In this document: piece after piece, positions 5,402-11,126 of the stretch
Layout: the number at the start of each line of letters is the position of its first letter
How positions within the stretch are numbered: the stretch's first letter is position 1
From: CAZHAM01 sp964530415
GTDB taxonomy: Bacteria > Patescibacteriota > WWE3 > UBA101185 > UBA10185
NCBI GenBank assembly: GCA_964530415.1
Contig: CAZHAM010000020.1
Span: 1 to 11,126 of the forward strand
Length of the DNA stretch: 11,126 bases
Direction: 5' to 3'
Translations under genes and position numbers: made by a program
The notes under the pieces: generated by a model
The model's input: the letters and a program-made list of their open reading frames with translations, nothing else
Databases searched by the model: none
What the model was told of the DNA's origin: nothing

Positions 5402-6874
5402 CTACTGCTTCTCTTCGATAGTTAAAGCCACATTTACGGTGGCGTCTCCGTTAACTAAACGAATGTTTTCGGGAATAATAACTTTGATAGGAAATATTAC
5501 TGATTCTGACTGATTTGAAACATCTATTGTTTCGGTTGAGATTTCTGAAGGAACCGGCTCGTCCTGCAAAACCCAAACCGGAATGCTTTCGGGGGTTATC
5601 GCGACGGATTTCAGGTCGAGATCTTTTTGAAGATTACCTTTGGTGCGCGCTATTATAGGAACCTGAACTATATTGTATTTTTTAACAGTGAGTAAAATTG
5701 TTTCGGGTTCATACGAGATTAGGTTTACTTTTTCGGGTAATACTATTGATTGTTTTTCTACAGATAATTTATTAACTCCCTTTTGAAATGTCATTTCACC
5801 AAAGTCCAGTTCAAAACTGCCGTCTGTAATTTTTTCAAAAGTTTGTTCTCCCCTGCCCCGAACAATTACTTTTACAACTTTAGGGCTGTAGCTTTCGATC
5901 ACTGTGTCTTTAGAGATTGACTCAAATGTAACCGGAACATTAAATTCTCTTGTTATTACTTCAGTTTGGTAGGCTGTAAAAAACCAAATTAGAGAAGCTG
6001 CTATCACAGCACCTGTTTTTAATAAAAAGTTATGCTTAAAAATCCTAGAGAGTCTGCGTTGTTTTTGAACGCTAAATTTTGATTTAATATATTTTTCGAG
6101 CTCTTTTTCTAAATCTGTGAATTCCTCGAGTGTTTTCATTTTTCCTTCTTTGGCTATTGAGATTTTTCCCTTTTCTTCGGAAACAACTATGCACAACGCG
6201 TCAGAATTTTCGGATAGTCCCAAAGCGGCACTGTGCCTTGTTCCCCTTTTGCCGATTTCTTTAAAATTTGAAGATAACGGAAGGTGCGCGCCGAACCTTG
6301 AAATTCTGTTATTACTTATTACCATTGCACCGTCGTGTCCTCCCGAGTGCGGGTCAAAAACACTCATAATGATTTCTTCTGAGATGACGCCGTCTAAATC
6401 AATTCCGTTTTCTAAATATTGGTCTAATAAATCTTTTCCCTGAACAACAATTAATGCGCCTGTTTTAGTTTGGGCCATTTTTACGCATGATTGAATAATT
6501 TCAGAAATAGACGGGGATCTAGAAACTAGAGGTTCTGCTTTTATCTGTCTTGTACCGATTAAGCCTAGCAATTCAAAATATTTTTTGATTTCACTTTGAA
6601 AAATAACTACCAAAATAACCGCTGATACCCCCGCGATGTATCTTAAAACTATTGAGGTGAGATAAAGATTTAAAACATTAGAAAAAACATAAAAACTCAT
6701 AGCCATAGTTAGCCCCAAAAACACCATATGCGACCGGGAACGTCTAAAGAATACGAGCAGTGAGTAGATGAAAAGGGCTATAATCGCAATATCCAGAAAA
6801 TCTGTTGTATATATGTTCCACTCCACTTGAAACAGGTTGTTTAAATAAGAGGTTACGTTGTTAAAAGCTATCAT
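5402..6874 (-). CDS. CdaA-type diadenylate cyclase fused to YbbR/CdaR repeats
   Basis: The 490-residue protein makes cyclic di-AMP from two ATP at the membrane. The N-terminus has three membrane helices (about 27-44, 49-70, 72-92), as in CdaA (DacA). A DisA_N diadenylate cyclase domain follows (about 95-250), with HDGAMVI (180-186) and GTRHSAALGLSE (211-222). A fourth membrane helix (about 284-301, LLKTGAVIAASLIWFFTAYQ) begins the YbbR/CdaR part, with two YbbR-like repeats (about 309-398 and 402-488) outside the membrane. In Firmicutes, cdaA and cdaR are separate neighbouring genes whose products interact; here they form one chain. The usual RHR motif of the active site reads RHS (Ser215, codon AGT). 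The ATG at 6874 lies 11 nt after a weak TAAGAT box (6886-6891), with no Shine-Dalgarno sequence. No glmM is present nearby. c-di-AMP controls potassium, osmolyte and wall homeostasis in other bacteria. Confidence 0.93.
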   Translation of the reverse strand: MIAFNNVTSYLNNLFQVEWNIYTTDFLDIAIIALFIYSLLVFFRRSRSHMVFLGLTMAMSFYVFSNVLNLYLTSIVLRYIAGVSAVILVVIFQSEIKKYFELLGLIGTRQIKAEPLVSRSPSISEIIQSCVKMAQTKTGALIVVQGKDLLDQYLENGIDLDGVISEEIIMSVFDPHSGGHDGAMVISNNRISRFGAHLPLSSNFKEIGKRGTRHSAALGLSENSDALCIVVSEEKGKISIAKEGKMKTLEEFTDLEKELEKYIKSKFSVQKQRRLSRIFKHNFLLKTGAVIAASLIWFFTAYQTEVITREFNVPVTFESISKDTVIESYSPKVVKVIVRGRGEQTFEKITDGSFELDFGEMTFQKGVNKLSVEKQSIVLPEKVNLISYEPETILLTVKKYNIVQVPIIARTKGNLQKDLDLKSVAITPESIPVWVLQDEPVPSEISTETIDVSNQSESVIFPIKVIIPENIRLVNGDATVNVALTIEEKQ

Positions 6875-6929
6875 AGGCCGTTTTCATCTTAAACGATTTG
6901 GCTGGTTTTGGGAATATGCGGTAAAAATG

Positions 6930-7856
6930 TCAAACTGAAAGCTCTAGCATAAAATCAGGAATCTTTCTGCCTTTAACCTCTGCACTTTCATATTCTTTAA
7001 TAAAATTGTTCAACTTATTTGAAGCCGGATTAAATACATTTTCTGAAGTTTTATAAAAATTATTTCGGATGTTTTTTTCCACAATGGATGCAATGGCTTG
7101 AGTTTCCTCTATGTTTTGATCATCACTAAAATAGGGTTCGGAAGACCAGTAAACCAGCAGCGCGGTTGCCAAATCGCACCTGGGATCTTTTACCACATAT
7201 GCCATCTCTTCTTCTCCGTCATCCCAGTTAAAATCAAAAACATACTTAAATAGTTTTTTTGGGTCATTTAATAACCGTTCAGCCTTTTTAAATACCTTTT
7301 CTTTTCTGGGAAGTGATTGTAAGTGAGCTACATATTTTTTAAGAAGTTGTTCTATATTGTCAGCAAGGACTACTCTTGTTGTCTGTGCAGGATCATCGAA
7401 AATATCAGCATAAACCTTTTTTTCCTTTCCGTACTCTACAAAAATTGCATTTTTTGTTCCGGTATGTACCCCTAACGCATCGACATACATAATAAAGAAT
7501 AACTTACTTTCAGAATCGGGATTGATAAAGCCCTTCATTATTACCAATTTATCTTTGTTTGTATCTCTATCGAGATAAATTTGGATAATCTCAGTACGTA
7601 TAGACCACACGTAAAAATCCTTTCCAGTGTCAGTAAAAGGATAAAAAGGCGCTTTCCAAATAGGCATTATGGATGACCATCGCAAAAACTCAATCAGATC
7701 CTCTGGGAGCTTTGTCTTGAGTTTTGTTTCAATATCTGTAACAAAAGCCTGATACTCAGCCTCATTTCTTTTTCCGTTAGTTCTAACATTTTGTTTATAG
7801 TGAGGCACAAAATCAAAATAGAGAGATTGGATTTGTCTGATGTAAGGTGTAATCAT
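6930..7856 (-). CDS. SUKH/SMI1-KNR4-like protein with DUF4274-like C-terminal domain
   Basis: The protein is 308 residues from the ATG at 7856. A GTG two codons earlier (7862) is in frame, but the TATAAT box at 7863-7868 abuts it, so a transcript would start at about 7856. The N-terminal half (about 30-185) resembles the SUKH (SMI1/KNR4) fold: an amphipathic helix with KLPEDLIEFLRW, a mid strand LVIMKGFIN, and an end in ADNIEQLLKKYV. The C-terminal half (about 188-240) carries NWDDGEEEMAYVVKDPRCDL followed by ATALLVYW, which matches my memory of DUF4274 ('DDG...p.CDlgTALl.fW'). SUKH proteins often act as immunity proteins against secreted or contact-dependent toxins, but also have other roles. 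No toxin gene is visible beside it. It is intracellular by sequence. Its 3' end lies 55 nt from the CdaA-like gene, in the same direction, so read-through is possible. Confidence 0.75.
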   Translation of the reverse strand: MITPYIRQIQSLYFDFVPHYKQNVRTNGKRNEAEYQAFVTDIETKLKTKLPEDLIEFLRWSSIMPIWKAPFYPFTDTGKDFYVWSIRTEIIQIYLDRDTNKDKLVIMKGFINPDSESKLFFIMYVDALGVHTGTKNAIFVEYGKEKKVYADIFDDPAQTTRVVLADNIEQLLKKYVAHLQSLPRKEKVFKKAERLLNDPKKLFKYVFDFNWDDGEEEMAYVVKDPRCDLATALLVYWSSEPYFSDDQNIEETQAIASIVEKNIRNNFYKTSENVFNPASNKLNNFIKEYESAEVKGRKIPDFMLELSV

Positions 7857-7862
7857 GCTCAC

Positions 7863-7868
7863 ATTATA
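7863..7868 (-). promoter_or_regulatory. -10 box (TATAAT) that decides the SUKH gene start
   Basis: On the - strand TATAAT is followed by six bases (GTGAGC) and then the ATG at 7856. The upstream in-frame GTG would fall before the expected first transcribed base, so the ATG is chosen. The -35 region is weak (TTAAAT). Confidence 0.65.
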
Positions 7869-7898
7869 CCTCTTCAGGAAAGCTTATTTAAAATAATT

Positions 7899-7974
7899 TG
7901 GTGACCCCACCGGGATTCGAACCCGGGATCTCTGCCTTGAGAAGGCAGCGTCCTAACCGCTAGACGATGGGGCC
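7899..7974 (-). tRNA. tRNA-Glu (anticodon CUC), CCA encoded
   Basis: On the - strand this folds as a full cloverleaf. The acceptor arm is GGCCCCA with TGGGGTC (one G-U pair). The anticodon stem CTGCC/GGCAG encloses the loop TTCTCAA with anticodon CTC. The T arm is CCGGG TTCGAAT CCCGG, and the D arm contains TAGCGGTTAGGA. The discriminator base is A and the CCA end is encoded (7901 to 7899). It reads GAG codons, and GAA would need another tRNA-Glu elsewhere. Upstream (- strand) a TTAAAT box lies nine bases before the mature 5' end (7984-7989), a possible promoter. Confidence 0.96.
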
Positions 7975-8022
7975 CAGACTAGGATTTAAAAGGACCGTCA
8001 AAATGTCACAAGTACCGTCTGC

Positions 8023-8039
8023 GTGCTATATTTTAGCAC
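8023..8039. promoter_or_regulatory. Dyad GTGCTA-N5-TAGCAC between tRNA-Glu and the 8073 gene
   Basis: A perfect 6-bp inverted repeat with a five-base centre lies between two divergent transcription units. It overlaps the expected -35 region for the 8058 box. It could be an operator. The same bases also read TGCTATATT (8024-8032), an extended -10-like sequence that would give the 8073 gene a leader of about 33 nt. Confidence 0.3.
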
Positions 8040-8057
8040 AAACCCACTTTAAATCTG

Positions 8058-8063
8058 TATAAT
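8058..8063 (+). promoter_or_regulatory. -10 box (TATAAT) just upstream of the 8073 gene
   Basis: TATAAT lies nine bases before the ATG at 8073, so the transcript would have a leader of at most about three bases. No Shine-Dalgarno sequence is present. Confidence 0.55.
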
Positions 8064-8072
8064 TAGACTACA

Positions 8073-8510
8073 ATGTCCAAGGTATTAAACACAATTAGCA
8101 AAATCCGCATGGAAATTATAATTCTTACGTTTTTGGCCGCCACCGCGGTTGCCAGTTATTTCATTTTTCTAAGCTACAAACCAATGGTCGCAATGCCAGT
8201 ACCAGATGTTAAAGGCGCGGTTACACCGGTTTTCGAACTCCCGCTTCCAAGAGAGAGTGAAACAATTTCGTACAATACAACTTTAGAATCCCAAAATATG
8301 ATTATTAAAACTACAAGAACTCCCGACGAAATTCATCAGTTTTATAAAAATGTAATGAGAGATAAAGGTTTTGAAATAGAATCAGAAAAAGAAAGAGATA
8401 GATTTTTAATTAAAGAGTACAAAGACGAGCGCAGAACAGTTACAGTTATAACTACCGTTCAGGAAACCGATAAAATGACGATTGCTGGTATTGAAATCAA
8501 ATCCAGATAG
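8073..8510 (+). CDS. Small single-pass membrane protein, unknown function
   Basis: The 145-residue protein has a short basic N-terminus, one membrane helix (about 14-35, EIIILTFLAATAVASYFIFL), a Pro-rich spacer (38-60, with MPVPDV and LPLPRESE) and a compact outer domain (about 62-145). The outer domain alternates strands with one helix (TPDEIHQFYKNVMRDKGFEI, residues 83-102). The helix pattern 'eei..fY...m...Gf' is common in small uncharacterised envelope proteins in which a helix packs on a sheet. I do not recognise a named family. The start is the ATG just after a TATAAT box. The stop is 12 nt from the stop of the convergent VanW gene, leaving no room for a separate terminator. Confidence 0.75.
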   Translation: MSKVLNTISKIRMEIIILTFLAATAVASYFIFLSYKPMVAMPVPDVKGAVTPVFELPLPRESETISYNTTLESQNMIIKTTRTPDEIHQFYKNVMRDKGFEIESEKERDRFLIKEYKDERRTVTVITTVQETDKMTIAGIEIKSR

Positions 8511-8522
8511 TATTAAGCAGAC

Positions 8523-10307
8523 TTATTCTTTAGTTCCCCTTAAAAATATTGCTCTCCAAGGTTGGTATCTAGTTGTAAAGTTATCGTCGTACAAAACTTC
8601 ACCGTCTCTTTTTACAACACGCGTAAAACTTGCGGTTCCTCCTGGAGCTGACCAGTCTATTTGCCTCATCGTTCCTTTTGCAAGTGTTGGATCATCTACG
8701 TACTCTGTCGCCGGAGCCGGAGTTACATTAGTTAATGTGGGTTCTGTCATTTCTACAACTCTTCCATCGGGAGTTCCGTACAGCTTAAAAAATAAAGAGG
8801 AACTTTCGAGATCCCAATTTGTTTGAATTAAAACATAATTTTGTGTGTCGTTTTTAAATTTAAAGTCTAAGCTAGGTTGAAAAATTGATGCATCGATTCC
8901 AGGTTTGCTGTCCTGTTCGTAATACGCAACCCGATATGCGTGAGGATATCTCATTAAAATAGGGAGTCCGGAGTCTAAAACTGCTCTAAATAGTGTGGTA
9001 GATGTTTGGCATACACCTCCGCCTTCTCCTAAAACCGTACGCCCGTTTTGAATAATATATGCGGTATCGTATCCCGTTCTTCCGCTAATTTCCCCTATCG
9101 TATTGTTCATCGAATAAGTACTTCCCGGTGGAACTAAGACTCCGTCGGTACGCGAGGCTGCCAATGTCAAATTATTTATTCTACCTCTTATAGAATTTTT
9201 AAAAGTTGATTTCCCCTCTCCCAAAAGTGCGTAAATTCCGTATGTGTCTTTATCAGCCGTACCGATTTCTTTAATTACTAATTTGGCTTCGGTCTCTCCG
9301 TTGAATAACGCTTCATTAAATATTTCTGCGAATTTTTTCACATCTACTTCGTATCCGCTTTGAATAATCTCAAATTTTGTAACTTTTTCACCGTCTGTTT
9401 CGGTTACTTTTCCTTTTGGCAGTTGATTTACATCGGTTGAAATCGTTTCCATAAAAGATTCGTATTTTGGATTATATATTTTAATCTCGAGCTCGCCTTC
9501 GTTTGAGGTGTCTTTTGATTTTTTAAATGTTAGAAAGTCTAAAATCTGTTCCTTTTCGATTTTCCATTCTTTAGAAAATGCTTTTGACGTAGTTTTATCT
9601 TTTGACTCAGGGGGTTCAAACTTAATTGTGATTCCGTGTGTAACCATTTTTTCTATCTGAGGAAGAAGTTCTGCTAGTTCGCTTTTTAAAATTATCGGAT
9701 CGTCGGGATCAACATGTACATAAATTGGCTCATAACTTAAACTGCCGATTGAAGCAACAACATTATTATAAACTTTTTCTTCATCAACAATCAGGCCTGT
9801 CTGCTCATCTGTTAATACTAATTTTCCTTCTACAAGTTGGACATCCGACTCTTTTGGTTCTACATAAATTTCGGCTTTGACCATCGAAAGCTTGTTGCTC
9901 AGTAACTGCTCGTCTATCTCGTATTTTGCTATTATAGGAAGCTTTTTAAAAACACCTGCGATTTTATCTTTAGAATCAATTATTACGTTTCCAGTTCTTC
10001 CAACTTCAAATGCACGCCTAACTGTTTCGTCCCAGTTATATTTTAAATTTATTTCCTGTTTTGATATTAAAAATTGCTCTTCTTTATAAATTAAAGTTAA
10101 ATCAGAAGGAATATCTGCTTCGCGAGACTTTAATTCTGAAACAGCCTGTGAAAATGTTTTTCCGCCAAGTGAAATATTTCCAACCGATACTCCCGGCACA
10201 ATTCTTTGAGCAAAAATTACGTGATAAAGCGCCATACAAAACAAAACCACATAAAGAGGAATAAGAATACTTTTAAGTTTGGAAAATACGTAATTAATTC
10301 TTCTCAT
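8523..10307 (-). CDS. VanW-family envelope protein with PG_binding_4-like domains
   Basis: The 594-residue protein has an N-terminal membrane anchor (about 13-33) and the usual opening of this family, RIVPGVSVGNISLGGK (35-50). Two PG_binding_4-like (YoaR-type) regions follow (roughly 50-190 and 205-350), rich in charged helices and strands. The VanW domain (about 355-505) is very clear: PPGSTYSMNNTIGEISGRTG, then GEGGGVCQTSTTLFRAVL with Cys433, then RYPHAYRVAYYE, GIDASIF and FKNDT. A short C-terminal strand region ends in YDDNFTTRYQPWRAIF, usual for VanW proteins. VanW was named for its place in some vancomycin-resistance clusters; its activity is not established, though cell-wall association is likely. 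The domain layout is standard for the family and is not evidence of antibiotic resistance. The start lies 9 nt after the stop of the NYN gene, with a TTTAAT box (10316-10321) at its end, so it may be co-transcribed or have its own promoter. Confidence 0.93.
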   Translation of the reverse strand: MRRINYVFSKLKSILIPLYVVLFCMALYHVIFAQRIVPGVSVGNISLGGKTFSQAVSELKSREADIPSDLTLIYKEEQFLISKQEINLKYNWDETVRRAFEVGRTGNVIIDSKDKIAGVFKKLPIIAKYEIDEQLLSNKLSMVKAEIYVEPKESDVQLVEGKLVLTDEQTGLIVDEEKVYNNVVASIGSLSYEPIYVHVDPDDPIILKSELAELLPQIEKMVTHGITIKFEPPESKDKTTSKAFSKEWKIEKEQILDFLTFKKSKDTSNEGELEIKIYNPKYESFMETISTDVNQLPKGKVTETDGEKVTKFEIIQSGYEVDVKKFAEIFNEALFNGETEAKLVIKEIGTADKDTYGIYALLGEGKSTFKNSIRGRINNLTLAASRTDGVLVPPGSTYSMNNTIGEISGRTGYDTAYIIQNGRTVLGEGGGVCQTSTTLFRAVLDSGLPILMRYPHAYRVAYYEQDSKPGIDASIFQPSLDFKFKNDTQNYVLIQTNWDLESSSLFFKLYGTPDGRVVEMTEPTLTNVTPAPATEYVDDPTLAKGTMRQIDWSAPGGTASFTRVVKRDGEVLYDDNFTTRYQPWRAIFLRGTKE

Positions 10308-10316
10308 CTGCTTTTA

Positions 10317-11000
10317 TTAAAATAATTGCATATCGGCAGGATTCTGATCTTTTTGTGCCTGCTCGCCATTTGTATTATTGGGGGTGGATGAATTCGATGG
10401 ACCTGGCTGGCCTGACTGGCCCGGCTTACCCGGCTGGCCATCCGGTCGGTGCGAACTTGGATTTCTGACTCCGCGAACTCCTCTTGTGTTTCTAACTCCA
10501 CCTATTAAAAATTTACCGTTTACAGAAGATAAATCAGTTATGTCGTCGGCTTTATCTAACAATCTGCTCGATGTAGTTTCTTTAAAAGCCATGACTTCGC
10601 ACCTAACACCTTGGCTGCGGGCGTAATCGAGTAAATCTACATAATCCCCATCTCCTGAAACCAAAACCATTACATCAATTTTTGGAATCAGCCTTACAAC
10701 ATCCATGCAAAGCCCTACATCCCAGTCACCTTTTTTGGCCCCACCGTAAAATATCTGAAGTTCTTTCTCTCTAACCTCAAAACCAATTTTTTCTAAAGCG
10801 CCAAAAAATTCTTTTTCCGCGCCAACGTCTGCTTTAATAACATAAGCAAACGCTCTAATTAACTTTCTTCCGGCAAGACCGGTTACCAATACCTTATTAA
10901 AATCTACTTTAGCTTGATATAAATTTTTTGCTGAATAATACAGATTCTGAACATCTATAAAAACGCCTACTCTTTGTTCTTTATGTTGACTATAACTCAT
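10317..11000 (-). CDS. NYN-domain (LabA/DUF88-like) protein with short collagen-like tail
   Basis: The 227-residue protein is cytoplasmic. Residues 11-160 form a NYN (PIN-like fold) domain, a family of predicted metal-dependent RNases. Its acidic active-site candidates are visible: VFIDVQNL (Asp16, Asn19), GDWDVGLCMD (Asp92, Asp94, Asp100) and VSGDGDY (Asp117, Asp119). After a GGVRNTRGVRGVRN segment (167-180) the tail (about 185-227) is disordered and contains five consecutive Gly-X-Y triplets, GQPGKPGQSGQPGPS (188-202), then an Asn/Gln-rich end. Its bases (about 10390-10450) are much richer in G+C than the surroundings. NYN proteins process or degrade RNA in the cases studied; the target here is unknown. 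The start ATG lies exactly seven bases after TATAAT (11007-11012), with TTGTTG as -35. Confidence 0.9.
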   Translation of the reverse strand: MSYSQHKEQRVGVFIDVQNLYYSAKNLYQAKVDFNKVLVTGLAGRKLIRAFAYVIKADVGAEKEFFGALEKIGFEVREKELQIFYGGAKKGDWDVGLCMDVVRLIPKIDVMVLVSGDGDYVDLLDYARSQGVRCEVMAFKETTSSRLLDKADDITDLSSVNGKFLIGGVRNTRGVRGVRNPSSHRPDGQPGKPGQSGQPGPSNSSTPNNTNGEQAQKDQNPADMQLF

Positions 11001-11006
11001 AAGGCA

Positions 11007-11035
11007 ATTATATGTGATATGTCGAGATACAACAA
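11007..11035 (-). promoter_or_regulatory. Promoter (TTGTTG-N17-TATAAT) of the leaderless NYN gene
   Basis: On the - strand the -35 TTGTTG (11035 to 11030) and -10 TATAAT (11012 to 11007) are 17 bases apart. Six bases (TGCCTT) then precede the ATG at 11000, so the mRNA should begin on the start codon. This is the best complete promoter of the leaderless set in the window. Confidence 0.7.
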
Positions 11036-11045
11036 GAAAACAAGA

Positions 11046-11126
11046 TTAGGGCCTATAGTACCTCGTTTCGCGTTTCATGTCGCCAATTACCTCAGCGAAT
11101 ACAGGGTCGGACTCAATATTTTCGTT
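11046..11126 (-). CDS. C-terminal 26 codons of an unidentified gene (5' end outside window)
   Basis: The - strand is open from the window edge to TAA (11048 to 11046) in one frame only. The other two - strand frames stop within about 40 bases of the edge. The residues end in FAEVIGDMKRETRYYRP. This basic, Tyr-ending tail is faintly like the C-terminus of ribosomal protein bS21 (which reads roughly 'elrkReyYekP'), but the match is too short to rely on. The NYN gene starts 45 nt downstream with its own promoter. Treat as a partial gene of unknown product. Confidence 0.45.
   Translation of the reverse strand, partial: NENIESDPVFAEVIGDMKRETRYYRP

Noticed and set aside
8482..8826. + strand 114-codon frame over the convergent gene ends
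   Set aside because: It runs antisense to the VanW gene and begins inside the 8073 gene; no start signal and no domain.
8523..10307. VanW gene as a vancomycin-resistance marker
   Set aside because: The VanW domain is widespread in envelope proteins outside resistance clusters, and no van ligase, dehydrogenase or dipeptidase gene is present here.

Overview
The window looks like a chromosomal segment from an AT-rich bacterium of the Candidate Phyla Radiation (Patescibacteria; Microgenomates/Katanobacteria-like is my best guess, but lineage cannot be fixed from this sequence alone). The reasons are many single-pass envelope proteins of unknown function, compact housekeeping families, a Thr-Pro-Thr repeat secreted protein, standard stop codons including TGA, and very short intergenic spaces. 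No phage, transposon or CRISPR signature is visible.

Layout. Positions 1-264 hold the end of an HD-superfamily hydrolase (+). Next is a membrane-anchored protein with a duplicated extracellular domain (287-1564, +), which converges on and overlaps by 4 nt an RNA m5C methyltransferase of the RsmB/NSUN type (1561-2478, -). Positions 2479-2808 contain no convincing gene but hold a GC-rich, T-poor, nested-stem segment on the + strand that I read as a candidate structured RNA. Then come a Pro/Thr/Gln-linker membrane protein (2809-3630, +), a terminator, tandem promoters, a roughly 180-nt structured leader, and a secreted repeat protein ending in a sortase-like domain (3945-5321, +), closed by a bidirectional terminator. 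On the - strand follow a single-chain fusion of the diadenylate cyclase CdaA with YbbR/CdaR repeats (5402-6874), a SUKH/SMI1 plus DUF4274 protein (6930-7856) and tRNA-Glu(CUC) (7899-7974). A small membrane protein (8073-8510, +) converges on a VanW-family envelope protein (8523-10307, -). A NYN/LabA-like RNase-fold protein with a collagen-like tail (10317-11000, -) and the last 26 codons of another - strand gene (11046-11126) end the window.

Themes. Much of the window concerns the cell envelope: CdaA-YbbR (c-di-AMP, cell wall and osmotic homeostasis), VanW, the sortase-like protein and three single-pass proteins. A second theme is gene expression without leaders. At least four genes begin exactly seven bases after a TATAAT-like -10 box (start codons at 287, 2478, 7856 and 11000), and two more begin 9-10 bases after one, with no Shine-Dalgarno sequence. 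The sortase-like gene is the exception, with a long leader and a perfect AGGAGG.

Main things to follow up: the candidate RNA at 2525-2757; the secreted sortase-like protein with its leader and flanking 13-bp inverted repeat; the CdaA-YbbR fusion with its altered RHR motif; and the uniform leaderless promoter geometry.
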